Assembly (NCBI RefSeq): GCF_900101835.1
Contig: NZ_FNAF01000001.1
Coordinates: forward strand, 1-64,000
Source: Peptococcus niger
GTDB taxonomy: Bacteria; Bacillota; Peptococcia; Peptococcales; Peptococcaceae
Length of the DNA stretch: 64,000 bases
Direction: 5' to 3'
Below, piece after piece: positions 8,094-17,941 of this stretch. The number at the start of each line of letters is the position of its first letter. The first letter of the stretch is position 1. The notes under the pieces were generated by a model. The model searched no databases. It was not told the origin of the DNA and saw only the letters and a program-made list of their open reading frames with translations. The position numbers and the translations under genes were made by a program.

Positions 8094-10140
8094 TGTCATT
8101 TTAGAAATCGGCCTGGAAGAGGTCCCGGCCCGATTCATGCCGGCGGCCTTGAATGATTTGAAGACATCAGCAGAAAAAGCACTGCATGAAGCGCGCTTGT
8201 CTTTTTCTGAAGCGCTGACTTATGGCACGCCGCGTCGGCTTGTCCTGGTCTTGAAAAATGTGGCAGACCGCCAGGAAGATCTTTCTGAAGAAGTCCGTGG
8301 TCCTTCTGAAAAAGTGGCTTATGGCGCTGATGGGACCCCCAGCAAGGCTTTAAAAGGCTTTATGGCGTCTCAAGGCGTGGTGCCAGCAGATATTGAAATC
8401 AGAGACGGCTATGTTTTTGCCAACAAAACAGCTGCAGGCGAATCACGCATGAGCGTATTAAAACAGCTCTTACCGGAATTGATTTTGGGCCTTCACTTCC
8501 CGAAAACCATGCGATGGGGCGCCCATCAGCTGCGGTATGTTCGTCCCATTCATTGGATTTTAGCCCTATGTGACGATCAGGTCATTCCGTTTTCCTTGGA
8601 AGTGGCAGATGCTGACCGGCTCAGTAGGGGACATCGCCACCTGGGAGAAAGTACTTTTGCGGTGGCATCTGTGGAAACGTATTTTGACCAATTACAGGAA
8701 AACTACGTTATTGTAGATCAAAACAAGCGTCGCGCTATGATTGAAGAACAGCTGGAGGCCTTAACTCGCCAAATGAATGGTCAATTGGTGCCGGATGAAG
8801 ACCTTTTAGAGGAAATTGTCTATCTGGTAGAGTATCCGACGGCTTTGGCAGGGCATTTTGATGATGCATTTTTGGCCATTCCGCCGGAATTGGTCATTAC
8901 ACCGATGAAGGAACACCAACGTTATTTTCCGGTACGCGATGCGGAAAGTGGCGCCTTGTTGAATGCCTTTTTAACGGTCCGAAACGGCACCAACGACCAT
9001 TTGGAAGTGGTCCAGGCCGGTAATGAACGGGTACTCTTGGCGCGTTTATCCGATGCACGTTTCTTTTTTGAAGAAGATTTGAAACATACGCCGGAAAGTC
9101 GTTTGGATAAGCTCAAGCAAGTTGTTTTCCAAGAAAAGCTCGGGACCGTATACGATAAAGTCCTTCGGCTGGAAAAATTGTCCAAACAAATAGCCGAGGT
9201 ACTGGGATATGATGAGACCGTTCAACAAGATGTCACACGGGCAGCGAAATTGGCTAAAACCGACCTCGTCAGCAATGTTGTCGGTGAATTTCCTGAACTG
9301 CAGGGGATTATCGGAGAGGTGTATGTTTCCCGCAGCGGGAAGGACAACGACAAGGTGGCACAAGCTGTGCGCGAGCATTATATGCCACGGTTTTACGGGG
9401 ATGCCACACCTGAAACAGACGCCGGTGCACTCCTCGCTTTAACCGATAAACTGGATACCATTGTCGGGTGCTTTGCCGCAGGCATTGAGCCGACCGGGTC
9501 CCAAGACCCCTATGGTTTGCGTCGACAGGCCAGCGGTGTCATTGCAATTCTTTTAGCCAATCTCCAACCAGCCTCTTTGGCAGAACTCATCACTTTGGCC
9601 ACTGACACTTTGCCGAAGGCACTGGTGGCCGATGCAGACCAGCTGGTCCGCCAAGTGGTTGCCTTCTTTGACCAGCGGATGCGGACAGTCTTAAAGGATT
9701 CAGATTTTAATACGGTCTTTATCGATGCGGTTTTAGCGGCCGGCTATGACGATCCGGTTGCTACCATGGCACGTGCTGCGACCATTGATGCCTTCCGCAA
9801 CAATGAACCGGCGGCCTTCGACATGATTTTGCAAACCTATAAACGTGCGCATAATTTAGCCGAAAAAAGTGATGCACGCGCTGTTTCCCCTGAATTTTTT
9901 GAAGAAGCAGCGGAAAACAAACTTTTTGATGCCATTGAGACCTACCGGTCTGCTCATGCTGAGGCCGATGTCTATGACTCTTTAAAAGATTTAACTGAAC
10001 TGAGCGCCCCGCTGGATGCTTTCTTCGATGCGGTCATGATTATGGATGAACGAGAATCTGTTCGTATGAATCGTCTGGCCCTTTTGCGCGAGTACACCCT
10101 TTTAGGCCGCGACTTGGTTGATTTTAATCGCTTTAAGTAA
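8086..10140 (+). CDS. glyS: Glycine-tRNA ligase beta subunit
   Basis: The 684-residue beta subunit that recognises tRNA-Gly and completes the synthetase. It opens with the conserved [18 protein letters not shown], contains an HD-like domain ([17 protein letters not shown]) and ends with the anticodon-binding helical domain ([22 protein letters not shown]). Length is normal (about 690). ATG follows AAGGAGG within glyQ, showing translational coupling. Confidence 0.97.
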   Translation: MSDVILEIGLEEVPARFMPAALNDLKTSAEKALHEARLSFSEALTYGTPRRLVLVLKNVADRQEDLSEEVRGPSEKVAYGADGTPSKALKGFMASQGVVPADIEIRDGYVFANKTAAGESRMSVLKQLLPELILGLHFPKTMRWGAHQLRYVRPIHWILALCDDQVIPFSLEVADADRLSRGHRHLGESTFAVASVETYFDQLQENYVIVDQNKRRAMIEEQLEALTRQMNGQLVPDEDLLEEIVYLVEYPTALAGHFDDAFLAIPPELVITPMKEHQRYFPVRDAESGALLNAFLTVRNGTNDHLEVVQAGNERVLLARLSDARFFFEEDLKHTPESRLDKLKQVVFQEKLGTVYDKVLRLEKLSKQIAEVLGYDETVQQDVTRAAKLAKTDLVSNVVGEFPELQGIIGEVYVSRSGKDNDKVAQAVREHYMPRFYGDATPETDAGALLALTDKLDTIVGCFAAGIEPTGSQDPYGLRRQASGVIAILLANLQPASLAELITLATDTLPKALVADADQLVRQVVAFFDQRMRTVLKDSDFNTVFIDAVLAAGYDDPVATMARAATIDAFRNNEPAAFDMILQTYKRAHNLAEKSDARAVSPEFFEEAAENKLFDAIETYRSAHAEADVYDSLKDLTELSAPLDAFFDAVMIMDERESVRMNRLALLREYTLLGRDLVDFNRFK

Positions 10141-10162
10141 TTTGACGATGGAGGTCTGATCA

Positions 10163-11827
10163 ATGAAAACCGATATTGAAATTGCGAATTCCGTCACACC
10201 GCAACCGATTGAAAAAATAGCGGAACAATTAAATATTTCAAAAGAAGATTTGTACCTCTATGGACCCTATAAAGCCAAGCTCAATTTATCGCTGGCTGAA
10301 AATCGCCCATCAAAAGGGAAACTCATTCTAGTTACAGCTATTAATCCGACGCCGGCTGGAGAAGGTAAAACCACGACCACCGTCGGTTTGGGGGATGCCT
10401 TGGCCAAAGCCGGACATCGGACGGTTATTGCCCTGCGGGAGCCGTCTTTAGGGCCGGTATTCGGCATTAAGGGTGGCGCTACAGGGGGCGGTTATGCCCA
10501 GGTCATTCCGATGGAAGACATCAACCTCCACTTTACCGGCGATATGCACGCCATTACCGCTGCCAATAATTTACTGGCAGCCGCCATTGACAACCATATT
10601 CACCAGGGAAACGCCTTAGGGATTGACCCCCGCCGAATCATTTGGAAGCGCTGCCTGGACATGAACGATCGCGCTTTGCGTAAAATCGTCTGCAGTTTAG
10701 GCGGGCCGACCAACGGCATGCCGCGTGAAGAAGGTTTTGACATTACGGTGGCGTCAGAAGTTATGGCCATCTTATGCCTGGCCAAGGACTTGGAAGACCT
10801 AAAAACACGTCTTGGGCGTATTGTTGTTGCAGAAAACTTTTCCGGCGATTACGTTTTGGCGAAAGACCTGGAAGTTCAGGGCGCCATGGCGATGCTCTTA
10901 AAGGACGCCTTAAAGCCCAACCTGGTTCAAACGCTGGAACATACACCGGCCATTATTCATGGTGGCCCCTTTGCCAACATTGCCCACGGCTGCAATAGTG
11001 TTACAGCAACGAAGATGGCACTGGCTTTTGGCGATATTGCAGTAACAGAGGCCGGTTTTGGTGCTGACCTGGGCGCTGAAAAGTTTTTCGATATTAAATG
11101 CCGGTACGCCGGGTTAACGCCGGATGCCGTTGTGGTGGTGGCAACGGTGCGCGCCTTAAAATACAACGGTGGCCTGCCAAAATCTGAACTGGAGGCTGAA
11201 AACCTGCCGGCGTTGGAAAAGGGACTTCCCAATTTGCTCCGCCATTTGGACAACATTCAAAATGTCTATGGCTTGCCTGCTGTTGTGGCCATCAACCGCT
11301 TTCCCACAGATACGGAAGCAGAAATCAATTTGATCCGCAAGGCCTGCGAAAGGCAAGGGGTAGAAGTGGCCCTCTCTGAAGTTTGGGCAAAGGGCAGTGC
11401 CGGCGGTGCAGAATTGGCAAAAGCTGTCCTGTCCCTCTTACAGGCACCCCGTGATTTTCGGTATGCCTACCAATTGGAGGCGCCGATAGAGGTTAAAATA
11501 CGTGAGCTTGTTCAAAAAATCTATCATGGGCGCGATGTGACCTTTAGCAAAACCGCCCAAAATGCCATCGCTCATTTAACCGCGGCCGGTTATGCTCACC
11601 TGCCCATTTGCATGGCCAAAACCCAATACTCCTTTTCCGATGATGCTACCCAATTGGGCGCTCCGGAAGGATTTACCGTTACCGTTCAAGACCTTCATGT
11701 TTCAGCCGGCGCCGGCTTTATTGTCGTCTTATGCGGCAATATCTTAACCATGCCCGGCTTGCCGAAAAAACCTGCAGCCAATCAGATGGATATAGCGGCA
11801 GATGGCACGATTACCGGCTTATTTTAA
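10163..11827 (+). CDS. fhs: Formate-tetrahydrofolate ligase
   Basis: This 554-residue enzyme makes 10-formyl-THF from formate, THF and ATP, feeding purine synthesis and, in acetogens, the Wood-Ljungdahl methyl branch. The P-loop [20 protein letters not shown] (about 56-75), [20 protein letters not shown] and the C-terminal [20 protein letters not shown] are all present. It follows glyS by 22 bases and ends in a strong terminator, so it may share the T-box transcript. No other Wood-Ljungdahl gene is in the window. Confidence 0.97.
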   Translation: MKTDIEIANSVTPQPIEKIAEQLNISKEDLYLYGPYKAKLNLSLAENRPSKGKLILVTAINPTPAGEGKTTTTVGLGDALAKAGHRTVIALREPSLGPVFGIKGGATGGGYAQVIPMEDINLHFTGDMHAITAANNLLAAAIDNHIHQGNALGIDPRRIIWKRCLDMNDRALRKIVCSLGGPTNGMPREEGFDITVASEVMAILCLAKDLEDLKTRLGRIVVAENFSGDYVLAKDLEVQGAMAMLLKDALKPNLVQTLEHTPAIIHGGPFANIAHGCNSVTATKMALAFGDIAVTEAGFGADLGAEKFFDIKCRYAGLTPDAVVVVATVRALKYNGGLPKSELEAENLPALEKGLPNLLRHLDNIQNVYGLPAVVAINRFPTDTEAEINLIRKACERQGVEVALSEVWAKGSAGGAELAKAVLSLLQAPRDFRYAYQLEAPIEVKIRELVQKIYHGRDVTFSKTAQNAIAHLTAAGYAHLPICMAKTQYSFSDDATQLGAPEGFTVTVQDLHVSAGAGFIVVLCGNILTMPGLPKKPAANQMDIAADGTITGLF

Positions 11828-11839
11828 CTAAAACTTATA

Positions 11840-11879
11840 AAAATCCCTCGAATGCAAAAATGCGTTCGAGGGATTTTTT
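11840..11879. terminator. Terminator after fhs (bidirectional)
   Basis: AAATCCCTCGAA and TTCGAGGGATTT pair around a GC-containing inner loop, followed by TTTTTT. It lies between fhs and the converging menA and can serve both. Confidence 0.85.
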
Positions 11880-11890
11880 GTACAAGGGCC

Positions 11891-12787
11891 TTATGGAATA
11901 AAAAATTCCAATATCAATGCCAGGGCCAAGTAAGTGCCGTAATCGCGATTTAATTTTGACATTTGAGCCATAGCGGGCATCATCTCCTGGGGGGATTGAT
12001 TTTCTTTTGCAAAACCGCCAATGACCTTTCGGACGCGCCAGGCAGATAACCATGGCAGCAGAATAACCCATTTATGGCCAATTCCTAAAAGGATAAAGGT
12101 CCACAGATAAGCAAGCATCAGGCCGCCAAACATAAAGAGGACACTCTTCCGATGGCCCAATAAAATCACCAGGGTGCGTCGGCCGCCTTTTTGATCGCCA
12201 AGGCGATCGCGTAAATTGTTTGCGGTTAAAATAAGGCCTATGAGGATGAAGGGCGGAAGGGCAACCCATAAAACTTGTGGCGTCATGTGATTCATTTGAA
12301 TAAAATAAGCAATACAGGTGATACCGGCTCCCATGATTCCGCCTGCAAAAATTTCCCCAAAGGGGGTACGCGAGAGCGGCAGCGGCCCACCGGCGTAAAT
12401 AAAGGCGATCACCATACAGATGGCACCAACGACAAGGAGCCACCAGGATGTGCTCCAAGCCAAATAGATGCCCAGCACCATTGCGATCAGACAACAGATA
12501 AACGCAGTGCGTAAAACAAAACCGGGCGAGGCACCATCGTGGACAATGGTACCGCCGATGCCAATGGAATCTTTTGTATCTAAACCGCCACGATAATCAA
12601 AGTATTCGTTGAATAAGTTGGCTGCAATTTGAATCAAGACCGTCGCCAGCAACATAGCCACCAACAGCAAGTCTCTCAAGTGGCCGCTCTGCTGCATGGC
12701 AAAAGCGGTTCCGATAAAGACCGGCGTAAAACTGGCAGATAATGTATGCGGTCGAATCATCCGCCAGTAAAAATCAAGGGATAACAA
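11891..12787 (-). CDS. menA: 1,4-dihydroxy-2-naphthoate polyprenyltransferase (UbiA family)
   Basis: An integral membrane UbiA-type prenyltransferase of 298 residues with about eight hydrophobic segments. The first Asp-rich motif is NLFNEYFDYRGGLD (about 58-71), and the second is NNLRDRLGDQKGGRRT (about 190-205). The N-terminal RPHTLSASFTPVFIGTA is typical of MenA, which attaches the polyprenyl tail in menaquinone synthesis. The heptaprenyl synthase genes at 25341-27019 could supply the side chain. Other men genes are not in the window, so another UbiA substrate cannot be excluded. Confidence 0.85.
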   Translation of the reverse strand: MLSLDFYWRMIRPHTLSASFTPVFIGTAFAMQQSGHLRDLLLVAMLLATVLIQIAANLFNEYFDYRGGLDTKDSIGIGGTIVHDGASPGFVLRTAFICCLIAMVLGIYLAWSTSWWLLVVGAICMVIAFIYAGGPLPLSRTPFGEIFAGGIMGAGITCIAYFIQMNHMTPQVLWVALPPFILIGLILTANNLRDRLGDQKGGRRTLVILLGHRKSVLFMFGGLMLAYLWTFILLGIGHKWVILLPWLSAWRVRKVIGGFAKENQSPQEMMPAMAQMSKLNRDYGTYLALALILEFFIP

Positions 12788-12989
12788 TTCGCATCATCCT
12801 TTCTTTGTAATAGTGAGTGTACCACAGACTGCTGCAATGTCAATTTTTCAAAAATAGTAGAGCTGTAACCACATTGTCATCATTGCCGTTTGCTCCTGTA
12901 AAGTTGTATTAAACCCCATGATTAACACGTTTTTCAAAGAATTATTTCTGATCCAAATCGCTTCGGCATACGCAAAAGAGCTTTTTTCA

Positions 12990-13018
12990 TTGAGTGCGCC
13001 AGCTGATTTTGCTATAAT
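12990..13018 (+). promoter_or_regulatory. Promoter of the ferredoxin gene
   Basis: TTGAGT at 12990-12995 and a perfect TATAAT at 13013-13018 are 17 bases apart. Transcription would start about 45 bases before the ferredoxin ATG. The rest of the 12788-13069 gap shows no other clear signal beyond its A/T-rich menA-proximal part. Confidence 0.7.
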
Positions 13019-13069
13019 AAGCCATGTTGGAGGTTTTAACAACACTAAGAGGAAAAGAGGTGTACTGGA

Positions 13070-13246
13070 ATGGCTCACGTTATTAATGGTGATTGCTGCA
13101 TCTCTTGCGGCGCATGTGAAGGTGAATGCCCGGTTAGCGCAATCAGCGCTAACGATGACGGCATCCGCGTCATTGATGCTGATGCATGCATTGACTGCGG
13201 CAGCTGCGCAGCTGCTTGCCCTTCTGAATGCATCGACGCAGAATAA
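13070..13246 (+). CDS. 2[4Fe-4S] ferredoxin, clostridial type
   Basis: A 58-residue electron carrier for low-potential anaerobic redox reactions. Two cluster motifs are complete: C10-x2-C13-x2-C16-x3-C20-P and C40-x2-C43-x2-C46-x3-C50-P. Cys9 and Cys54 are extra. The halves are internally similar, as expected for the ancient duplication. The ATG is preceded by AAGAGGTG. It lies on the promoter at 12990-13018 and upstream of the RNase H gene. Confidence 0.95.
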   Translation: MAHVINGDCCISCGACEGECPVSAISANDDGIRVIDADACIDCGSCAAACPSECIDAE

Positions 13247-13278
13247 TTATTCGGCGCAGGGCATCATCCCTGCCGGAC

Positions 13279-13295
13279 GTGCCGCTTAGCGGCAC
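13279..13295 (+). other. Perfect hairpin between ferredoxin and RNase H
   Basis: GTGCCGC and GCGGCAC pair with a TAA-type 3-base loop 33 bases after the ferredoxin stop. No T-run follows, so it is more likely a transcript-stabilising or processing hairpin than a terminator. It lies 12 bases upstream of the GGAGG of the next gene. Confidence 0.5.
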
Positions 13296-13318
13296 ATACA
13301 TAGACAGGAGGATACGCA

Positions 13319-13930
13319 ATTAAGTATTATGCTGTCAAAAAAGGGCGTACGCCCGGTATTTATGATAATTGGGACAGGTGTAAGGCGCAAGTTCACGGGT
13401 ATCCGGGAGCTGTGTATAAAAGCTTTAAAGAAAAATCTGCAGCCCTTGCCTTTCTCAAGGATGATCAGTTTGCCACTCAGCAGGATAGTCCTCTAAAACC
13501 CGATCAAGAAACTTTTATCGCTTATGTGGATGGAAGTTACGATGTGGAAACGGGGCGGTATGCCTGCGGCGTTGTCATGCTCACTCCCGAAGGGGAAACA
13601 ACGCTGTCAAAAGCTTATTGTAATCCGCAAAATGCATCCTTGCGCAATGTGGCTGGCGAATTGGCCGGGGCCTGTCTGGCCATGGACTATGGCCTCATGC
13701 ACGGCGCTAAAACCTTGATCATCGTACACGATTACAGCGGGATAGCTGAGTGGGTAAGAGGTAGCTGGCAGGCTAAACTGCCCTTAACCCAAGAATACCG
13801 GGATTATGCACGCCATATTGGTGAGCAATTAACCCTTCGCTTTGTCAAAGTCAAAGGACATAGCGGAGACACATATAATGAATATGCAGATTGTTTGGCT
13901 CGAGAAGCCTTAAATAAAAAGGGGTCATAA
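13319..13930 (+). CDS. rnhA: Ribonuclease HI with viroplasmin-like N-terminal domain, ATT start
   Basis: This cytosolic enzyme cleaves RNA in RNA-DNA hybrids. The first 50 residues (KYYAVKKGRTPGIYDNWDRC) are the caulimovirus-viroplasmin/RNase H N-terminal hybrid-binding domain. The catalytic core has Asp71 (YVDGSYD), Glu114, Asp138, the KGHSGD loop and Asp191. The frame from this domain upstream holds no ATG, GTG or TTG before the TAG at 13301. The only codon correctly spaced from AGGAGG (13307-13312) is ATT at 13319. The first in-frame GTG (13412) would delete the conserved domain and lacks a ribosome site. This gives 203 residues. Confidence 0.85.
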   Translation: MKYYAVKKGRTPGIYDNWDRCKAQVHGYPGAVYKSFKEKSAALAFLKDDQFATQQDSPLKPDQETFIAYVDGSYDVETGRYACGVVMLTPEGETTLSKAYCNPQNASLRNVAGELAGACLAMDYGLMHGAKTLIIVHDYSGIAEWVRGSWQAKLPLTQEYRDYARHIGEQLTLRFVKVKGHSGDTYNEYADCLAREALNKKGS

Positions 13931-13961
13931 CGCCACAAATAAAAAGTTAAGGATGGATGGT

Positions 13962-15194
13962 ATGCACGCACCTAATAAAGTATTAGCATCCTGTCTGATG
14001 CTGTCAATGGCCGGTGGGCTTATCTTGCCACAGGCCGCAGAAGCCAGCTCTGTACAGGATTTACAAAATAAAAAAAGTCATTTGGAAGCGGATATTAAAG
14101 CCGCAAAAGCCGATCGCGATAAAACTGCCGGAAATAAACGCAGCAATGCACAGGCCTTAGAAGCCATTCAGGCCGGTATTTCCACGACGAAACAGCGGAT
14201 CGGTATTTTGTCGGATCAAATTTCAGCTTCTGAAGGGCGTATTGCCGAGAAAGAGGCTGAAATTGAGCAAAAACAAAAAGAGTTTGATGCGCGTAAAGCT
14301 AAATTAAATGAACGCCTGGTGGAAATTTATAAAAAAGGCGACAATAATTTCATGGAAGTCCTTTTTCAATCAGAAAACTTTTCCGATTTTCTAACGCGGT
14401 TTGAATATATGAGCATGATTGCTAAAAAGGACCAAGATTTGTTGCGCGAGATTGCCACTATGCAAAAGAATTTGCAGGCCGATAAAGCCGCTTTGGAAGA
14501 AGAACGCACGCATTACAATGCGTTAAAATCTGAACAAGTGGATCACCAAGCAGGCCTTGAGCGACAAGAAGCCGAGAAGCAGGAACTGGCCAAAAACTTA
14601 AGTGACCAGGAAGCTTCTCTAAATGAACGCATTGCTGCGATGAATGCTGCCAGTGCTGATATTGGCAATCAGATTGTTGCCATTCAACAACGGGAGGCTG
14701 AGGCCGCTCGGGCGCGCGCAGCCCAACTGCAGGCACAACAGCAAGCGGCTCAAGGTGGACAGTTACCGGCAAATATGCCCAGTGCACCCATTACTGTATC
14801 AGCGGGAGGATATGTTTGGCCGGTACCCTCATCACATATGGTCAGTAGCCGTTATGGGTGGCGTGTTTATCCGTTCGGCGGAACCGATTTCCATATGGGT
14901 CAAGACATTGCCGCACCGATGGGGACGCCGATTGTCGCTTCAAGAAGTGGTAAAATCATCATCCAGGTTTATCATCCGAGTTACGGCAATTACGTTGTCA
15001 TTGATCACGGTGACGGTGTGAGCACCGTTTATGCACATATGTCAGCATTTGCTTCCAGTTTGGGGGCAACGGTGAATGCCGGTGAAATTGTTGGCTTCAT
15101 GGGGTCAACCGGTGATAGCACCGGTTCGCATTTGCACTTTGAAGTCCGCATCAATGGCCAGCATACGGATCCTGCTGCTTATATTGGTTGCTAA
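13962..15194 (+). CDS. Secreted M23 murein endopeptidase with coiled coil (EnvC/NlpD-like)
   Basis: A 410-residue exported protein. A signal peptide (about 1-28, ending near AEASS) precedes a long Lys/Glu/Gln coiled coil (about 30-245). The C-terminal LytM/M23 domain keeps the zinc ligands in FHMGQD and HLHFE plus the YAHMS His. It cleaves peptidoglycan crossbridges or activates amidases during division. I prefer ATG 13962, 7 bases after AAGGATGG, over the in-frame ATG 13953, which abuts its ribosome site. The ftsEX pair downstream (21229-22801) is a plausible partner because FtsEX drives coiled-coil M23 hydrolases in other bacteria. Confidence 0.9.
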   Translation: MHAPNKVLASCLMLSMAGGLILPQAAEASSVQDLQNKKSHLEADIKAAKADRDKTAGNKRSNAQALEAIQAGISTTKQRIGILSDQISASEGRIAEKEAEIEQKQKEFDARKAKLNERLVEIYKKGDNNFMEVLFQSENFSDFLTRFEYMSMIAKKDQDLLREIATMQKNLQADKAALEEERTHYNALKSEQVDHQAGLERQEAEKQELAKNLSDQEASLNERIAAMNAASADIGNQIVAIQQREAEAARARAAQLQAQQQAAQGGQLPANMPSAPITVSAGGYVWPVPSSHMVSSRYGWRVYPFGGTDFHMGQDIAAPMGTPIVASRSGKIIIQVYHPSYGNYVVIDHGDGVSTVYAHMSAFASSLGATVNAGEIVGFMGSTGDSTGSHLHFEVRINGQHTDPAAYIGC

Positions 15195-15197
15195 TGT

Positions 15198-15230
15198 ATC
15201 TCCCTGGTTCAGCACCGGGGAGATATTTCG
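15198..15230 (+). terminator. Weak terminator after the M23 gene
   Basis: TATCTCCC and GGGAGATA with inner GGT/ACC pair around a short loop. The T-tract is short (TATTTCGTT), so readthrough into yhbY is likely. Confidence 0.5.
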
Positions 15231-15260
15231 TTAAATAAATAAAATTTTAGAGGTGTTTGT

Positions 15261-15563
15261 GTGACAGTCTTAACAAAGAAGCAGATCAAAGGTTTGCGCA
15301 AAATGGCGCAAACCACAAAAGGGACGGTGCAAGTCGGAAAGAGTGGTGTTACTGACGGCACCTTAATTAATTTAAATGAAGCGCTACTGGCCCATGAATT
15401 GGTCAAAGTGACCGTTTTAAAAAATTCCACCGATGCTATTGGGGATATTGCTGAAGCCTTGGCCGATGCATCTGAAGCCGTTCTTGTTCAGGTGATTGGT
15501 CGTCAGATTGTACTCTACAAGCAAAATCCTGATAAACCGTTCATCGAACTGGCGGACCTGTAA
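15261..15563 (+). CDS. yhbY: YhbY/CRM-domain RNA-binding protein
   Basis: This 100-residue single-domain protein binds pre-50S ribosomal RNA. The conserved LTKKQIKGLRKMAQTTKGTVQVGKSGVTDG contains the GxxG loop (about 24-31), and VIGRQIVLYKQNP is the C-terminal strand. Start is GTG behind AGAGGTG. It is first in the yhbY-proB-proA-nadD-yqeK-rsfS order common in Firmicutes and is followed after 1 base by proB. Confidence 0.92.
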   Translation: MTVLTKKQIKGLRKMAQTTKGTVQVGKSGVTDGTLINLNEALLAHELVKVTVLKNSTDAIGDIAEALADASEAVLVQVIGRQIVLYKQNPDKPFIELADL

Positions 15564-15564
15564 G

Positions 15565-16683
15565 ATGGGGACGCATAATCATATTCGCCGGATTGTGGTA
15601 AAGGTGGGCACCAGTACCCTTATCCACGATAACGGAAAACCGAACTTACGGCGCATCAACCAGCTGGTTGAAACCTTGGTTGATTTGAGCAATTATGGGG
15701 TCGAATGTATCTTAGTTTCTTCTGGTGCCATCGGCATCGGTATGAGTCATTTGCGCTTAGCCCATCGCGGCAAGACCCTTTCTGAAAAGCAAGCTTTAGC
15801 GGCTGTGGGGCAGGGCTTGCTGATGCATATTTATGAACGCAAATTCAGTGAATTCGGCGCCACAGCGGCGCAAATTTTGCTGACGCGCGATGACTTATCC
15901 GATCGCCGGCGTTTCTTAAACGCACGCAATACCATTCATGAATTGCTCAAATTGGATGTGGTACCGGTCATCAATGAAAACGACACGGTTTCTGTCGATG
16001 AAATTCGCTTTGGTGATAACGATTCCTTGGCGGCCCTGGTGGCTATCTTAATTGACGCTGATTTAACCATCCTCTTAACCGACGTAGATGGTCTTTATAC
16101 GGATAATCCGAGCCTTAACCCGGCGGCTGAAAAAATAGAGCGGGTGCCGGAAATCACAGCAGAATTAGAAAAAATAGCGGGGACTGCCGGTTCTTATGTG
16201 GGGACAGGCGGCATGAAAACAAAAATTGAAGCAGCCCGCATCGCTACATCTGCCGGTATTCCCTTGGTGATTGCATCCGGAAAGACGCCCAAGATTGTCT
16301 ACGATATTGTCCACGGCAAATCAGTGGGGACCTACTTTGACGCGCAGCCGGTAACCCCCCATAGTCGAAAGAGCTGGATTATTTACGGCGCTCGTGCCTT
16401 AGGGGCTGTTGTCGTTGACGAGGGTGCTGTCTCCGCCATTGTTGATAGAGGGAAAAGCTTGTTGCCTGCAGGTATTCTTGCCGTGCAAGGGACCTTTGAC
16501 CAGGGAGACATGGTAGACATTGTTTCATCTCATGGTAAAATAATAGCAAAAGGAATTTCAAATTACGCAGCATCAGACATTGAACGCATCAAAGGCTTGC
16601 AAACAAGTCAAGTGGATAAAGTATTAGATGGACACAGCTATGATGTGGTGATTCATCGCGACAATATGGGCTTGACCCATTGA
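15565..16683 (+). CDS. proB: Glutamate 5-kinase
   Basis: First step of proline synthesis, phosphorylating glutamate with ATP; 372 residues. The kinase domain has VVKVGTSTLIHDNGKPN, SSGAIGIGM and NENDTVS, and the C-terminal PUA domain begins near RSLLPAGILAVQG. I chose ATG 15565, directly after the yhbY stop and aligned with the family start (MGTHNHIRRIVVKVG). A longer form would overlap yhbY by 68 bases. proA follows after 13 bases. Confidence 0.96.
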   Translation: MGTHNHIRRIVVKVGTSTLIHDNGKPNLRRINQLVETLVDLSNYGVECILVSSGAIGIGMSHLRLAHRGKTLSEKQALAAVGQGLLMHIYERKFSEFGATAAQILLTRDDLSDRRRFLNARNTIHELLKLDVVPVINENDTVSVDEIRFGDNDSLAALVAILIDADLTILLTDVDGLYTDNPSLNPAAEKIERVPEITAELEKIAGTAGSYVGTGGMKTKIEAARIATSAGIPLVIASGKTPKIVYDIVHGKSVGTYFDAQPVTPHSRKSWIIYGARALGAVVVDEGAVSAIVDRGKSLLPAGILAVQGTFDQGDMVDIVSSHGKIIAKGISNYAASDIERIKGLQTSQVDKVLDGHSYDVVIHRDNMGLTH

Positions 16684-16696
16684 AGGAGGCTCCTCC

Positions 16697-17941
16697 ATGG
16701 CACTGGAACAAATGGCACGTAATGCAAAAGCCGCATCCAAAGTATTGGCCTTAAGTGATCACGTTATGAAAAATAATGCTTTAAAAGAAATGGCTGAAGC
16801 TTTACTCTTGGAAAAGGCCTATTTGCAAAACGAAAATAATAAAGATATGCAGGCGGCCAAAGAGGCGCATATGTCCAAGGCATTAATAGACAGACTTTTA
16901 TTAACAGACCAGCGGATTGAAGATATGGCAAACGGGCTAAAAGCCTTGTGTGATATGCCCGACCCCATTGGTCGAGTTGATGAATCCTGGCGCACAGAGA
17001 ACGGCTTGGAAATTTCCCGTCGGTCGGTGCCCTTAGGGGTTATTTTAATGATTTATGAAGCACGCCCGAATGTCACAGCTGACGCGGCAGGTCTTTGCCT
17101 GAAAAGCGGTAATGCAGTTATTTTACGCGGCAGCCGGTCGGCCCTCCATTCGAATATTGCCATCGTATCCGTTTTGAAGCGTGCTTTAGCAGAAACGGGC
17201 ATACCGACAGATGCCATCCAATTTGTGGAAGATACCGATCACGAGGTTGTTGGCGAACTTTTACGCATGAATGAGTGGATTGACCTGGCCATTCCTCGGG
17301 GTGGTTCAGGTTTGATTCAAAGCGTGGTGCGTCAAGCCAGCATTCCGGTCATTGAAACAGGCGTTGGCAATTGCCACCTATATATAGATGCGTCAGCAGA
17401 TTTAAGCAAGGGACAGGCCATCTTATTAAATGGGAAAGTCCAGCGCCCGGGGGTTTGCAATGCTTTGGAAACCTTGTTGGTGCATGCAGATATTGCCGAT
17501 CAATTTTTACCTCAAGCCTTGGAAACCTTAAAGGCCGCCGGCGTTGAAATTCGCGGTTGCAGTCGGACCATGGCCTACGGTAAGGACATTATTGCTGCCA
17601 GTGAGGAAGACTATGCCACAGAGTTCCACGATTTAATTCTGGCCGTAAAAATTGTAGACAGTTTTGCCGATGCGGTCAGCCATATCAACCGCTACAGCAG
17701 CGGTCATTCAGATGTTATTGTGACAGACAGCTATAGCCGTGCCCAGGCCTTCCTCAATGAAATTGACGCAGCCTGTGTATATGTCAACGCTTCCAGTCGC
17801 TTTAGTGACGGTAGTGAATTTGGCTTTGGGGCAGAAATTGGCATCAGCACCCAGAAAATGCATGCCCGTGGACCGATGGGCATTGCAGCCTTGACCAGCT
17901 ATAAATACACCATTTGCGGGGAAGGACAGATTCGCGAGTGA
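16697..17941 (+). CDS. proA: Gamma-glutamyl phosphate reductase
   Basis: The second proline enzyme (414 residues) reduces glutamyl-5-phosphate with NADPH to glutamate semialdehyde. An aldehyde dehydrogenase-like fold shows GVILMIYEARPNVTADAAGL, LRGSRSALHSN, the catalytic Cys in QRPGVCNALETLL and FGFGAEIGISTQKMHARGPMG. ATG follows GAAGGAGG. Its stop overlaps the nadD GTG by 4 bases. Confidence 0.97.
   Translation: MALEQMARNAKAASKVLALSDHVMKNNALKEMAEALLLEKAYLQNENNKDMQAAKEAHMSKALIDRLLLTDQRIEDMANGLKALCDMPDPIGRVDESWRTENGLEISRRSVPLGVILMIYEARPNVTADAAGLCLKSGNAVILRGSRSALHSNIAIVSVLKRALAETGIPTDAIQFVEDTDHEVVGELLRMNEWIDLAIPRGGSGLIQSVVRQASIPVIETGVGNCHLYIDASADLSKGQAILLNGKVQRPGVCNALETLLVHADIADQFLPQALETLKAAGVEIRGCSRTMAYGKDIIAASEEDYATEFHDLILAVKIVDSFADAVSHINRYSSGHSDVIVTDSYSRAQAFLNEIDAACVYVNASSRFSDGSEFGFGAEIGISTQKMHARGPMGIAALTSYKYTICGEGQIRE

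Noticed and set aside
12918-13289. A 123-residue frame spanning the ferredoxin region
   Set aside because: It lies in another frame over the ferredoxin, whose two complete cluster motifs and ribosome site are decisive.
13953-13961. Earlier ATG for the M23 hydrolase gene
   Set aside because: It directly abuts the AAGG ribosome site; ATG 13962 has correct spacing.
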